From assembly GCF_022511165.1 (NCBI RefSeq), contig NZ_JAFLSB010000018.1, positions 1-27,527 of the forward strand: a stretch of 27,527 bases of DNA. Direction: 5' to 3'. Of the stretch, positions 13,802 through 21,266 are shown in pieces; the first letter of the stretch is position 1, and the number at the start of each line of letters is the position of its first letter. Source of the stretch: Helicobacter sp. (GTDB taxonomy: Bacteria; Campylobacterota; Campylobacteria; Campylobacterales; Helicobacteraceae). The translations under genes and the position numbers were made by a program. The notes beneath the pieces are model-generated. The model searched no databases, was not told where the DNA came from, and saw only the letters and a program-made list of their open reading frames with translations.

Positions 13802-15943
13802 ATGAAAGCAACATTAAGCATTGCTCTGCTTACAAGCATAGTGGCTATGGGTGCTATGGCTGATGAGCCAAACACAGAAGAATCAAATACTAGCAGGGGA
13901 GGGGGCGATGTAACAACAGTCAATCTCCGACAATCTGTCGTAACTGCCACAGGCTATGAGCAAGACATCAAAGACGCTCCCGCGTCTATTAGCATTATCC
14001 CGCAAGAAGAGATTCTCACACGCCCCATTCGAGACATAGGCGATGCTGTGCAAGATGTGCCCGGCGTGTATGTAGAGCAGGATAAGACAGGGCAAAATAC
14101 TATTTCTATGCGTGGGCTAAGCTCGGCTTATACGCTTATCCTCATTGATGGCAAAAGACAAAATATCACGAGGGGCTTTACTGCAAATGGCTTTGGAAAT
14201 AGCACAGGTTTTATGCCCCCACCTGAAATGATTGAGCGCATTGAAGTTTTGCGCGGTCCTGCTTCTGTGATTTATGGCTCTGATGCAATGGGAGGAGTGA
14301 TAAATATCATTACTAAAAAACACGCCAATAAAACAAGTGCAGGTATGCAGCTTGAAACGAAACTTTTTGCACCAAATAGTGAATGGGGAAATGCCTATGG
14401 AGCAAACGCTTATGTAACCACCCCGCTTGTTAAAGACTTGCTTTCGCTTAACTTGCGCGGCTCATATCGCTTCAATGAACAAAATGCTTTTCTCAATCCT
14501 CTTGGTCCTAGCCAAAACGCTAGTCAAAACCCCTATTCTGCGCACTCAAGCACAGGAAGCCAAAATGGCAATGCAGGCTTTAGGCTTAATTACACCCCTA
14601 CAGCAAGGGATTATATCTATTTAGATTCTGAACTCTATTGGGGACGCTTTGGCTCGCTCAACACTAGCGGTAATAGCATTACAGCCCTAAGAGAAATGTA
14701 TAAAAACAACACCACCTTAAGCCACGATGGAAAATATGATTGGGGGAATCTCTCCACCTTTGCTCAATACTCTTATAGCGTAATGGCACCTTGGGCGATG
14801 AATAATGGTGGCAATCCTCCTATTGGCTCGACAAAGGGGGATTATGTGGATTGGGAGAGAAAAACAGAAAACAATGTTGGGGATATTAAGAGTGTGTATA
14901 ATAATAACTTTAATATTGGCGGTGGGGCGCTCATCTTTAATGGCGGTGCGGAGTATGTCTATGAGCAACTCAAAGGAGCAAATGTATCCTACAGAGATAT
15001 GCACCAAAATCAAGCCGCTCTCTTTGCTGAAGGGGAATATCTCTTTAATGATATGTTCTCTACCACACTGGGCGCGCGCTATAACTATACCGACAAATTT
15101 AGCAATGGCGTGGCAAATCTCAATCCCCGGTTTTATGTGAATTTTAACCCCACCGATTGGCTTACCTTTAAAGCAGGGGTAGCCAATGGTATGCTTATCC
15201 CTACCCTTAGTCAAACTGTCGAGGGTGTAACATCATCATCGACATCAAATGGCCAAGTTACCGATACTTATGGGAATCCAAATCTTGAGCCTGAACTCAG
15301 CTGGAACTATGAATTGAGCACGATTATCGATGCAGAACCCGGAATGCTTATCCTCACGGGCTATTACACAGACTTTCGTAACCAAATTGAAACGATAAGC
15401 AATCTCCAACAAAACACACCTATGCCTGAAATTGGACAAACTTGCACAAGCAATCTATGCACCTACTATCGTAATGTCGGCAAAAGCTTTGTAGCAGGGG
15501 CAGAGGCAAGCCTACAAACAAAATCTTTTTATGGGCTTTCACTTGAATCAAGCTATGGCTTTACCTATACAGAAGCAAGAAGCGGGACTTCAAAGGGTGA
15601 GCCCATCAACTCTATCCCTAAACATAACTTTACTATTAAGCCAAGTTATACTTATAACAACTTCAATGCCTATATCCGCTGGAGTGGCAAATACAAAACG
15701 CCTACTCCCTTTGCAGGTAGCAATGCAAGAACCAATGTGCGCTCAATCGTAGGACAATACTACAAAGATTATCAGCTTGTGGATATTGCCGCTACTTATA
15801 AATTTGCCAAGCATTATGCGCTCACATTTGCTATCAATAATATCTTTAATGTCTATTTTATTGATTACATAGGAACACAAAATGGCTATCAGCGCATCTT
15901 GCCTGATAGAAATTATTGGATAAGTTTTAAGGCAAATCTCTAA
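13802..15943 (+). CDS. TonB-dependent outer membrane receptor (CirA/FepA-like)
   Basis: This is a 713-residue outer-membrane transporter that should use TonB energy to import a siderophore, haem or other iron/metal complex; the ligand cannot be read from sequence. There is a signal peptide (residues 1-20, cleavage after AMA). A probable TonB box lies in SVVTATG near 45-51. The plug domain (about 50-170) has DVPGVYVEQ, NTISMRGL, LILIDGKRQ, ERIEVLRGPASVIYGSDAMGGVINIITKK. The barrel (about 180-713) has the usual C-terminal receptor block (AINNIFNVYFIDYIG, RNYWISFKANL). It ends in Leu rather than the common terminal Phe. AAAGGAG lies about 6 bases upstream of the ATG. The gene stands alone between the inverted Y repeats. 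A GGGGAGGGGG tract near codon 32 is noted. Confidence 0.92.
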   Translation: MKATLSIALLTSIVAMGAMADEPNTEESNTSRGGGDVTTVNLRQSVVTATGYEQDIKDAPASISIIPQEEILTRPIRDIGDAVQDVPGVYVEQDKTGQNTISMRGLSSAYTLILIDGKRQNITRGFTANGFGNSTGFMPPPEMIERIEVLRGPASVIYGSDAMGGVINIITKKHANKTSAGMQLETKLFAPNSEWGNAYGANAYVTTPLVKDLLSLNLRGSYRFNEQNAFLNPLGPSQNASQNPYSAHSSTGSQNGNAGFRLNYTPTARDYIYLDSELYWGRFGSLNTSGNSITALREMYKNNTTLSHDGKYDWGNLSTFAQYSYSVMAPWAMNNGGNPPIGSTKGDYVDWERKTENNVGDIKSVYNNNFNIGGGALIFNGGAEYVYEQLKGANVSYRDMHQNQAALFAEGEYLFNDMFSTTLGARYNYTDKFSNGVANLNPRFYVNFNPTDWLTFKAGVANGMLIPTLSQTVEGVTSSSTSNGQVTDTYGNPNLEPELSWNYELSTIIDAEPGMLILTGYYTDFRNQIETISNLQQNTPMPEIGQTCTSNLCTYYRNVGKSFVAGAEASLQTKSFYGLSLESSYGFTYTEARSGTSKGEPINSIPKHNFTIKPSYTYNNFNAYIRWSGKYKTPTPFAGSNARTNVRSIVGQYYKDYQLVDIAATYKFAKHYALTFAINNIFNVYFIDYIGTQNGYQRILPDRNYWISFKANL

Positions 15944-15955
15944 GATTCTAGAATC

Positions 15956-15996
15956 AAAGCCTAGAATCTCCTAGCAATAAAGTATATCTTTATTGC
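15956..15996 (+). repeat. Repeat Z, copy 1, with hairpin, after TonB receptor
   Basis: These 41 bases start 13 bases after the receptor stop and recur in direct orientation at 17652-17692 with one difference. The 3' part (15974-15996) is a perfect hairpin: GCAATAAAG, loop TATAT, CTTTATTGC. Both copies sit at convergent gene junctions, which fits a transcription-end role, but the stem is AT-rich and no U-tract follows, so it is not a standard intrinsic terminator. Confidence 0.8.
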
Positions 15997-16043
15997 TATA
16001 TAAATAAAATCGCGTGAGAGGCAAACCTTAAAGGCGTTGTAGG

Positions 16044-16169
16044 GGGCGAGGTGTATATCACCGAGCGATATATAAGGGGGAGTGAGATGTATATCATCGA
16101 GCCGACTTCGCATTTGTGCAAAGCACCAATCCATACTTGTAAATTCAAGCCCCTCCCCCTTATAAAAAA
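16044..16169 (-). repeat. Dispersed repeat X, copy 2 (inverted)
   Basis: Read on the minus strand, this matches 6075-6236. The first block (TTTTTATAAGGGGGAGGGGC through TTTGCACAAA) is about 90% identical. It is followed by tandem GATATACAYCTC units with a CCCCCTTATATAT spacer. It directly adjoins repeat Y (16176-16248), and together with Z these fill the gap at 15944-16273. A 75-codon minus-strand frame crosses it but is broken in copy 1. Confidence 0.75.
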
Positions 16170-16175
16170 TAGTGA

Positions 16176-16248
16176 GATTTTAGAATCTAAGCAGATTCTC
16201 TTACAATAATGAGATTTTGGCATTTAAAAAATGCGAGATTCTCACCCG
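16176..16248 (-). repeat. Inverted repeat Y, right copy (downstream of TonB receptor)
   Basis: On the minus strand this is identical to 13501-13573 at 72 of 73 positions. The two copies are about 2.6 kb apart, in opposite orientation, and enclose the receptor gene with its presumed operator. A short perfect dyad (CCGCTAGAGCGG, 16247-16258) lies at its outer edge and could be a hairpin near the 3' end of the DsbC-like gene. Confidence 0.9.
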
Positions 16249-16273
16249 CTAGAGCGGCTAAAAGCCCTAAAGC

Positions 16274-16999
16274 CTACTTGCTCTCATAAATAAAAGGCAC
16301 GCTATTAATGCCTACATTCATCACTTTTTGGTTAATCTTCATCGTATCTTTAATATCAATATTTTGATATTTTGCAGGGATTTTGGATTGAGGCGTATAG
16401 ACTTCCCTTAGCACACTGATGATTTGCTTATTATCTTTCACATCAAGCAATCTCTCGCGCAACATACTTGCTTTGGTTGGAGAATCTTGCCCGATGAAGC
16501 CAACGATAAGCATATAGACATTAGAGGTTTCAAGGTGTTTTTCGATATTTTGAAGTTCTCTTTGGCAGCTAGGGCAGTTTGGATCTGAAACGATATAGGT
16601 AATTTTTTTCACATTTTTGGGGGAGTTTAGCACAATATATTCATCTTTTGGAATCTGCTTAAAAAATCGCTCAAGCGTGGCTTTATCAGGCTTAGAATCA
16701 TTTTCAATTTGTTTAAGAGCCGAGCCGAGCGTGCCCATATCTTCGCTATTTTGAGCAAAAAATACATTTGAAACCCCGATAATCACCTTGCCGTCTTTGC
16801 TTGCAAAAATAGGCACTTGCATATCGCCCACAGCAATAATCACAAATTTTACATCAGGGCTAGATTTGAGATCTTGTGTTTTAATAATTTTTATATTTTG
16901 TTTTGTATGGGCTTTAATCGTGCTTTTAAGTGTATCCTCAAAACTCGCCCCAAAACAAAACACACTTGTCATCAAAAAGCAAAAAAACATTTTTTTCAT
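16274..16999 (-). CDS. Periplasmic DsbC/DsbG-like thiol-disulfide protein
   Basis: This is a 241-residue secreted thioredoxin-fold protein, expected to isomerise, reduce or oxidise disulfides in periplasmic proteins. The ATG at 16999 (MKKMFFCFLMTSVFCFGA) gives a clear signal peptide and is preceded by AAAGGA; a longer frame from 17089 would bury that signal. Residues about 20-85 resemble the DsbC/G dimerisation domain (FEDTLKSTIKAH, GDMQVPIFASKDGKVIIG). The thioredoxin part has the active-site motif CPSC in SDPNCPSCQRE and a likely cis-proline loop GINSVPFIY near the C-terminus. CPSC differs from the CGYC of E. coli DsbC, so the redox preference is uncertain. It is divergent from folK and convergent with the TonB receptor. 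Confidence 0.75.
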   Translation of the reverse strand: MKKMFFCFLMTSVFCFGASFEDTLKSTIKAHTKQNIKIIKTQDLKSSPDVKFVIIAVGDMQVPIFASKDGKVIIGVSNVFFAQNSEDMGTLGSALKQIENDSKPDKATLERFFKQIPKDEYIVLNSPKNVKKITYIVSDPNCPSCQRELQNIEKHLETSNVYMLIVGFIGQDSPTKASMLRERLLDVKDNKQIISVLREVYTPQSKIPAKYQNIDIKDTMKINQKVMNVGINSVPFIYESK

Positions 17000-17067
17000 C
17001 TTTATTCCTTTAAATAGCCTAAGACGCTTTGAGCGCACACAGCTTGGCTTTATTATGTGAGGGATTG

Positions 17068-17073
17068 TATAAT
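17068..17073 (+). promoter_or_regulatory. -10 box (TATAAT) in the dsb/folK divergent region
   Basis: A perfect TATAAT in ATTGTATAATAAATT lies on the plus strand, upstream of both possible folK starts (TTG 17103 and ATG 17145). It is the best promoter candidate for folK. The minus-strand gene must use a separate promoter within the same 145 bases. Confidence 0.5.
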
Positions 17074-17144
17074 AAATTGATAAATACATAAGGGAGCGCC
17101 ATTTGGCATTTTTTGCGCAAAAGCATCAGTTGCATAGAGGATTA

Positions 17145-17645
17145 ATGGAGAAAAAAAGCGCGTATATGATGAGTTCTAAGCATTATCCCTATCGTGCATT
17201 GCCTACAAAGGCTTGGCGCAATGAATTTATCCTCTCACTCGGCTCAAATATGCCAAAAGGCGCACAAAGTAGCGTGGAGATTTTGGAGCATTTTTTTATG
17301 CGCTTTTATGCCAATAAACGCGTGGAGATTCTTGCCACTTCGCCTATTTGGCGCAATCCTCCCTTTGGATTTAAGGCTCAAGGGGATTTTTATAATGCCA
17401 TTATGATATGTGGAAGCAATATGGGGCTGCTTGAGCTTTATCGCCTGATGTTTTATACAGAGAGATATTTTGGGCGAGGGCGCAAAAGGGCTTTTAAAAA
17501 CGCCCCACGCACGCTTGATGTGGATTTAATGTATTTTAATGCGCTTACTCTCAAACTTCCACATTTGCAGATTCCACATCGGGGCTATTTTAATCGCCCT
17601 AGCGTAATGCTACCTCTAAGTTTTATTGAGAATCTTTGGGTGTAG
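17145..17645 (+). CDS. folK: HPPK: 6-hydroxymethyl-7,8-dihydropterin pyrophosphokinase
   Basis: FolK transfers pyrophosphate from ATP to hydroxymethyl-dihydropterin in folate synthesis. The product from ATG 17145 has 166 residues. Hallmarks are FILSLGSNMPKGAQ, FYNAIM, the Mg/ATP segment PRTLDVDLMYF, and PHLQIPHRGYFNRPSVMLPL. Start choice: the ATG follows AGAGGATTA; an in-frame TTG at 17103 also has a well-spaced AAGGGAG and would add 14 residues (LAFFAQKHQLHRGL). Either way, about 25 or more residues precede the normal family start (LSLGSN). The gene stands alone, divergent from the dsb gene and convergent with transaldolase. Confidence 0.88.
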   Translation: MEKKSAYMMSSKHYPYRALPTKAWRNEFILSLGSNMPKGAQSSVEILEHFFMRFYANKRVEILATSPIWRNPPFGFKAQGDFYNAIMICGSNMGLLELYRLMFYTERYFGRGRKRAFKNAPRTLDVDLMYFNALTLKLPHLQIPHRGYFNRPSVMLPLSFIENLWV

Positions 17646-17651
17646 ATACAT

Positions 17652-17692
17652 AAAGCCTAGAATCTCCTAGCAATAAAGTATATCCTTATTGC
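17652..17692 (+). repeat. Repeat Z, copy 2, with imperfect hairpin, after folK
   Basis: This segment begins 7 bases after the folK stop and matches 15956-15996 at 40 of 41 positions. The single change falls in the hairpin arm (CCTTATTGC against GCAATAAAG) and creates one mismatch. It lies between the convergent genes folK and tal. Confidence 0.8.
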
Positions 17693-17705
17693 CTATTTGC
17701 AAGAT

Positions 17706-18704
17706 TCACAGCGCTCTAAGCATATCCTCAAAGCTTTGTTGAAATGCTACAATCCCCTCATTTAAAAGCTTTTGTGAAATATCCTCCCGATGTATCCCTG
17801 CATCGCTTAAACTCTCCCAAAAACTATGGCGAGATTTTGGGCTAAGAAGTGTTTTTTGCGCTTTATTTGTGCTTTGTTCATAAGCTCTAATACTCTCAAG
17901 TGGCGCGGTATTTACACTATGAGGCAAAATGAGGCTATCAATATAATAGCTTTTGGGCAAATCTTCGCCCTTAACCCCTGTGGAAGCAAACAAAGTGCGG
18001 ATAGAGCTGTGTTTAAAGCCCTCAATCACCTCATAGCAATCCATTGCATTAATAATCCCCATTTGTCCTCGCAAATGAGAGCCTAAAGCAGAATCCACCG
18101 CTCTATCAAAACGCGAAACAAATACGCTTATCACGCCCTGAATCTTGCTGTGTGGCGCGGTATTTTGAATCTCTTTTGTCTCCTCTTTTGCCCCTGCCTT
18201 TTTTATCCCCTCTTGCATAGCCAAAGCACATTCTTTTGCTTGATGTGGAGTGAAAATCAAAGTCGCATTCACACTTATGTCCCTTTGCACAAGCGCGCTC
18301 ATTACCTCATAGCCCACAGGAGTTGCTGGCACTTTTATCATCACATTTGGCATCGCGATGCTCTTATGCAGCCTCACGCCCTCATCTATACTTTTTGGTG
18401 CATCATCACACAAAAATGGATCGATTTCAAGGCTTATAAAGCCATTAGCATTATTCTTTTCCCATAAAGGCTTTAAAATCTCCGCGGCTCTTTTAATATC
18501 CGCAATCGCAAGATGCTCATAAATATCCTTTGCATTTTTACCCTTTAAAGATGCGATTGCTGCTGCATAAGCAGGGGTTTTTAAGCTTTGAGCAAAAATA
18601 CTTGGATTGCTTGTGGCGCCTTGAATAAGCCCAGAATCTATAAGCATTCTAAACTCATTTTCTAAAAAATCTCTTTGGATAAAATCACACCACAGACTAA
18701 ACAT
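17706..18704 (-). CDS. tal: Transaldolase
   Basis: Transaldolase moves a dihydroxyacetone unit between sugar phosphates in the non-oxidative pentose phosphate pathway. The product has 332 residues. Motifs are GATSNPSIF (29-37), EIDPFLCDD (93-101) and the Schiff-base lysine K124 in MIKVPAT, followed by NATLIF (146-151) and SVFVSRFDRAVD. This is the TalB/Tal long type, not the short fructose-6-phosphate aldolase type. The ATG at 18704 is preferred over the frame start at 18737 because AAGGGAGG lies 4 bases upstream. It diverges from the 70-residue orphan across 69 bases. Confidence 0.94.
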   Translation of the reverse strand: MFSLWCDFIQRDFLENEFRMLIDSGLIQGATSNPSIFAQSLKTPAYAAAIASLKGKNAKDIYEHLAIADIKRAAEILKPLWEKNNANGFISLEIDPFLCDDAPKSIDEGVRLHKSIAMPNVMIKVPATPVGYEVMSALVQRDISVNATLIFTPHQAKECALAMQEGIKKAGAKEETKEIQNTAPHSKIQGVISVFVSRFDRAVDSALGSHLRGQMGIINAMDCYEVIEGFKHSSIRTLFASTGVKGEDLPKSYYIDSLILPHSVNTAPLESIRAYEQSTNKAQKTLLSPKSRHSFWESLSDAGIHREDISQKLLNEGIVAFQQSFEDMLRAL

Positions 18705-18773
18705 TTTGCCTCCCTTAATCTTTTTGTGAAAAATCAAATGGCAATATTATAAACAAAAATCAAGGAGAATCTT

Positions 18774-18986
18774 ATGCGATATAAGTTAATGATGTGTGGT
18801 TTTAGCGCGATGTGTGAGGACATACAAGAAGTGCGTGATAGGCTAAAGGTTATCCCTGTGCAAAGGGCGGAGCTAGAGAGTTCGGCTTGTTATGTTTTTG
18901 ACTTACAAACCGCGCAAACTTATCCTATCTTGCCCCAAGAAAATGGTTGGGTCATACAAGATGAAAATGGCAACATCATTCAATAG
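18774..18986 (+). CDS. Unknown small protein, 70 residues
   Basis: I do not recognise this protein. It has 70 residues, is soluble-looking, and contains three cysteines (C8, C14, C38). The sequence begins MRYKLMMCGFSAMCEDIQEV and ends in an acidic beta-like tail (GWVIQDENGNIIQ). A good Shine-Dalgarno site (AAGGAG) before the ATG and compositional match with neighbours support it being a real gene. It is a single plus-strand gene between divergent tal and the convergent lipoprotein gene. The following 120 bases are T-rich and hold nothing I can name. Confidence 0.65.
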   Translation: MRYKLMMCGFSAMCEDIQEVRDRLKVIPVQRAELESSACYVFDLQTAQTYPILPQENGWVIQDENGNIIQ

Positions 18987-19107
18987 AATCTATTTTTGTT
19001 TTTTAACTTTTTTAGCTACTTAAGCCTTTTTTCAATGCTGCAAAAAGCAAATTTCTTGAAAGATTCTATAATATTTGAAAAGTTGCAAATTTTGCTTACT
19101 TTATCCC

Positions 19108-19695
19108 CTAAAAACTTTGCACAGCCTTTAAAAGTCGCGTTAATATCTCATCGCTTGCTTTTGTAAAACTTGAGGCGATTTGAGCCTCATTTAAAGATTC
19201 TAAGGCAATGCTAGATACTATACTTGCGCTTTTGCTCTTATGATTTTTAAGAGAGATAAGCTCATAAAATACACTAACTTGCGCCTTATATGCGCAATTT
19301 TCCTCTACAATATGAAAAGAAAGCAAGGAGAGCTTGAACATCATATCAAAGCTTTGTGTGCCAAGAGGAGGGAGAGAAAACTCTAGGCATTGGCTTTGTG
19401 CTTTAAGAAGCAGAGCTGTTTTAAGCAAATCTTGAGGTGGGGCTATCCATTTTTTTGAGCTAAGCGTGTGCATTTGTGAATATTTCGCATCAAACACATA
19501 AATATTTGTGTTCTCATAAGGAGCGTTAGAGCGTATATCGAGCAAAGCAACTTTTTTGTTTTGCTTACAAGGGCTTTGACTTTGTGCAAAAGGCTGCAAA
19601 CTTAAATATGATACCTTATCCACAGAAGAAGCAATTTTTACATCAACACAGCCCGCTAAAATCCACGCACATACACACACTATAATCCGCTTCAT
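19108..19695 (-). CDS. ABC-transport auxiliary lipoprotein of the Mla-type operon
   Basis: This is a 195-residue lipoprotein: MKRIIVCVCAWILAGC is a type II signal with lipobox LAGC (C16 would be lipidated). The rest looks like the PqiC/ABC auxiliary lipoprotein fold (YLSLQPF early, an AQVSVFYELISL strand late, a terminal helix EILTRLLKAVQSF). Such lipoproteins work with MCE proteins to pass lipids between membranes. Its ATG shares one base with the mlaD stop (TAATG), so it is translated together with the transporter. The family call rests mainly on the lipobox and operon position. Confidence 0.75.
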   Translation of the reverse strand: MKRIIVCVCAWILAGCVDVKIASSVDKVSYLSLQPFAQSQSPCKQNKKVALLDIRSNAPYENTNIYVFDAKYSQMHTLSSKKWIAPPQDLLKTALLLKAQSQCLEFSLPPLGTQSFDMMFKLSLLSFHIVEENCAYKAQVSVFYELISLKNHKSKSASIVSSIALESLNEAQIASSFTKASDEILTRLLKAVQSF

Positions 19696-20474
19696 TATTT
19701 ATCCTTTGCGTTTTTGGAATCTTTTGATTCTTGACCAAAAAGGCTATCATAGGGATTCTTATCGACTTTATCTAAAAATGCCGAAGCTCTAGTAAAAAAT
19801 CCACTCATATCTTGCAAACTCCCTTGTAACTGGAAAAGTGTAGGAGTGAGAATCTCGCGCACATTATATTCTCCATTTTTCATCTGCCTATCAAGCTGCT
19901 CACTTATGCTTTTCATATGCGTTGTTGTCTCGTGAATCTCTCTTAAAATAAAATGGATTTCGCTTAAGCTTTGAACATCAAAAAGCGCATTAACATTTCT
20001 TAGAAGCATATCGACACTATCGCCTAGCTCACTTGCTTTTGCAATAATTTTATCAAACCCGCCCCTCTCAAGCATAATCACCTTTTTGCCCTCATCATTT
20101 GCCTCTAGTATTTCCCCATCATCATTATGAATGAGTGAAAGATAATTTGCCCCTGCTAGTCCTTGTGAGCTAATAATTACTTTTGCGTTTTTGCGTATAG
20201 GCAAAATAGATTCAATAAGCATAGTAATTTCAATTGTGCCCTCTTTTATATCCTTAAATTTCACATCACGCACGTGCCCGATACTAATGCCTTTATAGCG
20301 AATAGGCGTATTCGTGCCAATCCCCTCAATTTCATTTGAACTATACGCATAATATTGTGCATATTTTGCAGAATCCATTTCAAAGCGATTAAGCCATAAT
20401 ATAAAAGCCACCATAAAAATTAAAACAACAAAAAATATCGCCCCAATCCACACATAACGGACATTGCGCTCCAT
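19695..20474 (-). CDS. mlaD: MCE-domain lipid transport protein MlaD
   Basis: MlaD is the periplasmic substrate-binding ring of the Mla phospholipid transporter, anchored in the inner membrane. The product has 259 residues. There is one N-terminal transmembrane helix (YVWIGAIFFVVLIFMVAFIL, 7-26). The MCE domain spans about 38-115 (GIGTNTPIRYKGISIGHVRD, then IISSQGLAGANYLSL), and a long helical tail follows. AAGGAG precedes the ATG. It sits between mlaF (15 bases) and the auxiliary lipoprotein gene (1-base overlap). Confidence 0.92.
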   Translation of the reverse strand: MERNVRYVWIGAIFFVVLIFMVAFILWLNRFEMDSAKYAQYYAYSSNEIEGIGTNTPIRYKGISIGHVRDVKFKDIKEGTIEITMLIESILPIRKNAKVIISSQGLAGANYLSLIHNDDGEILEANDEGKKVIMLERGGFDKIIAKASELGDSVDMLLRNVNALFDVQSLSEIHFILREIHETTTHMKSISEQLDRQMKNGEYNVREILTPTLFQLQGSLQDMSGFFTRASAFLDKVDKNPYDSLFGQESKDSKNAKDK

Positions 20475-20489
20475 ATTTGCTCCTTCACT

Positions 20490-21266
20490 TTAATGTGTAT
20501 TTTTAAAGCTTTCCCAAAAACGCTCTCCGCGTCTGCCGCTAAAGATTTTTGCCTGTGCGTGCCCTTGATATACTTTTGTATAAAGCTCATTTAAACTGCC
20601 TTGAAAAACAATTTTTTTATCCTCAAGTAAAATCAATCTATCCACACTATCTTTAATTGAATCCAAATCGTGCGTAACCATTACAATCGTAATTTCTAGC
20701 ACTTCTTTGAGTCTTAATATAAGTGAATCAAATCGCTCCGAGCTTTGCAAATCTAGCCCACTTGTAGGCTCATCTAAAAATAAAATATCAGGATTAAGAG
20801 CTAAGGCTCGAGCCAAAGCTACGCGTTTTTTCATACCACCAGAGAGTTCATAGGGGTATTTAGAGCCTACATCTGCACTTAGCCCCACCATTTCAAGCCA
20901 CATTTTTGAAATGCGTCTAATGGTCGCCTCATCATATTTGCTCTTTTGTGTGAGTAAAAAACCGACATTATCAAGCACATTCATTGATGAAAATAATGCT
21001 CCAAATTGAAACATCACACCGCAACGATCAAGAATCCGCCCACGTTTATCTTCAGCTAAGCTCCAAATATTTTCCCCAAAAAATGTGATAGTTCCTGCGG
21101 TTGGTTTCTCTAAAAAAAGCATATTTTTGAGTAATGTGCTCTTGCCACTCCCGCTCCCACCTAAAATACCAAAAATTTCACCTTTTTTCACATCAAAACT
21201 AATCCCATCGTGAATAATGACATCATTATATTGTGTATGCAAATTCTCTACTTTGATGATGCTCAT
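20490..21266 (-). CDS. mlaF: Mla transporter ATPase subunit MlaF
   Basis: This is the cytoplasmic ATPase that powers the MlaE permease. It has 258 residues with Walker A GGSGSGKST (36-44), Q-loop MFQFGALFSSM (85-95), signature LSGGM (141-145), Walker B ILFLDEPTSGLD (161-172) and the switch histidine in MVTHDLDS. The Q-loop and MKKRVALARAL segment are typical of MlaF rather than other ABC ATPases. The start overlaps the mlaE stop by 4 bases (ATGA). Confidence 0.94.
   Translation of the reverse strand: MSIIKVENLHTQYNDVIIHDGISFDVKKGEIFGILGGSGSGKSTLLKNMLFLEKPTAGTITFFGENIWSLAEDKRGRILDRCGVMFQFGALFSSMNVLDNVGFLLTQKSKYDEATIRRISKMWLEMVGLSADVGSKYPYELSGGMKKRVALARALALNPDILFLDEPTSGLDLQSSERFDSLILRLKEVLEITIVMVTHDLDSIKDSVDRLILLEDKKIVFQGSLNELYTKVYQGHAQAKIFSGRRGERFWESFKNTH

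Noticed and set aside
13893..13908. GGGGAGGGGG tract early in the receptor gene as a phase-variation switch
   Set aside because: The longest pure run is only five bases and the gene is intact, which is short for slipped-strand switching; kept only as a note.
14717..15214. 165-codon minus-strand frame inside the TonB receptor gene
   Set aside because: The receptor frame is full length with family motifs; the antisense frame has no start signal or domain.
15996..16223. A 75-codon minus-strand frame over repeats X and Y
   Set aside because: The matching repeat X copy at 6075-6236 has a two-base length difference that breaks the frame, and the encoded sequence has no ribosome binding site or recognisable domain.
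16999..17089. Longer 5' form of the DsbC-like protein starting at 17089
   Set aside because: It would place 30 non-hydrophobic residues before a clear signal peptide, while the internal ATG has AAAGGA at good spacing.
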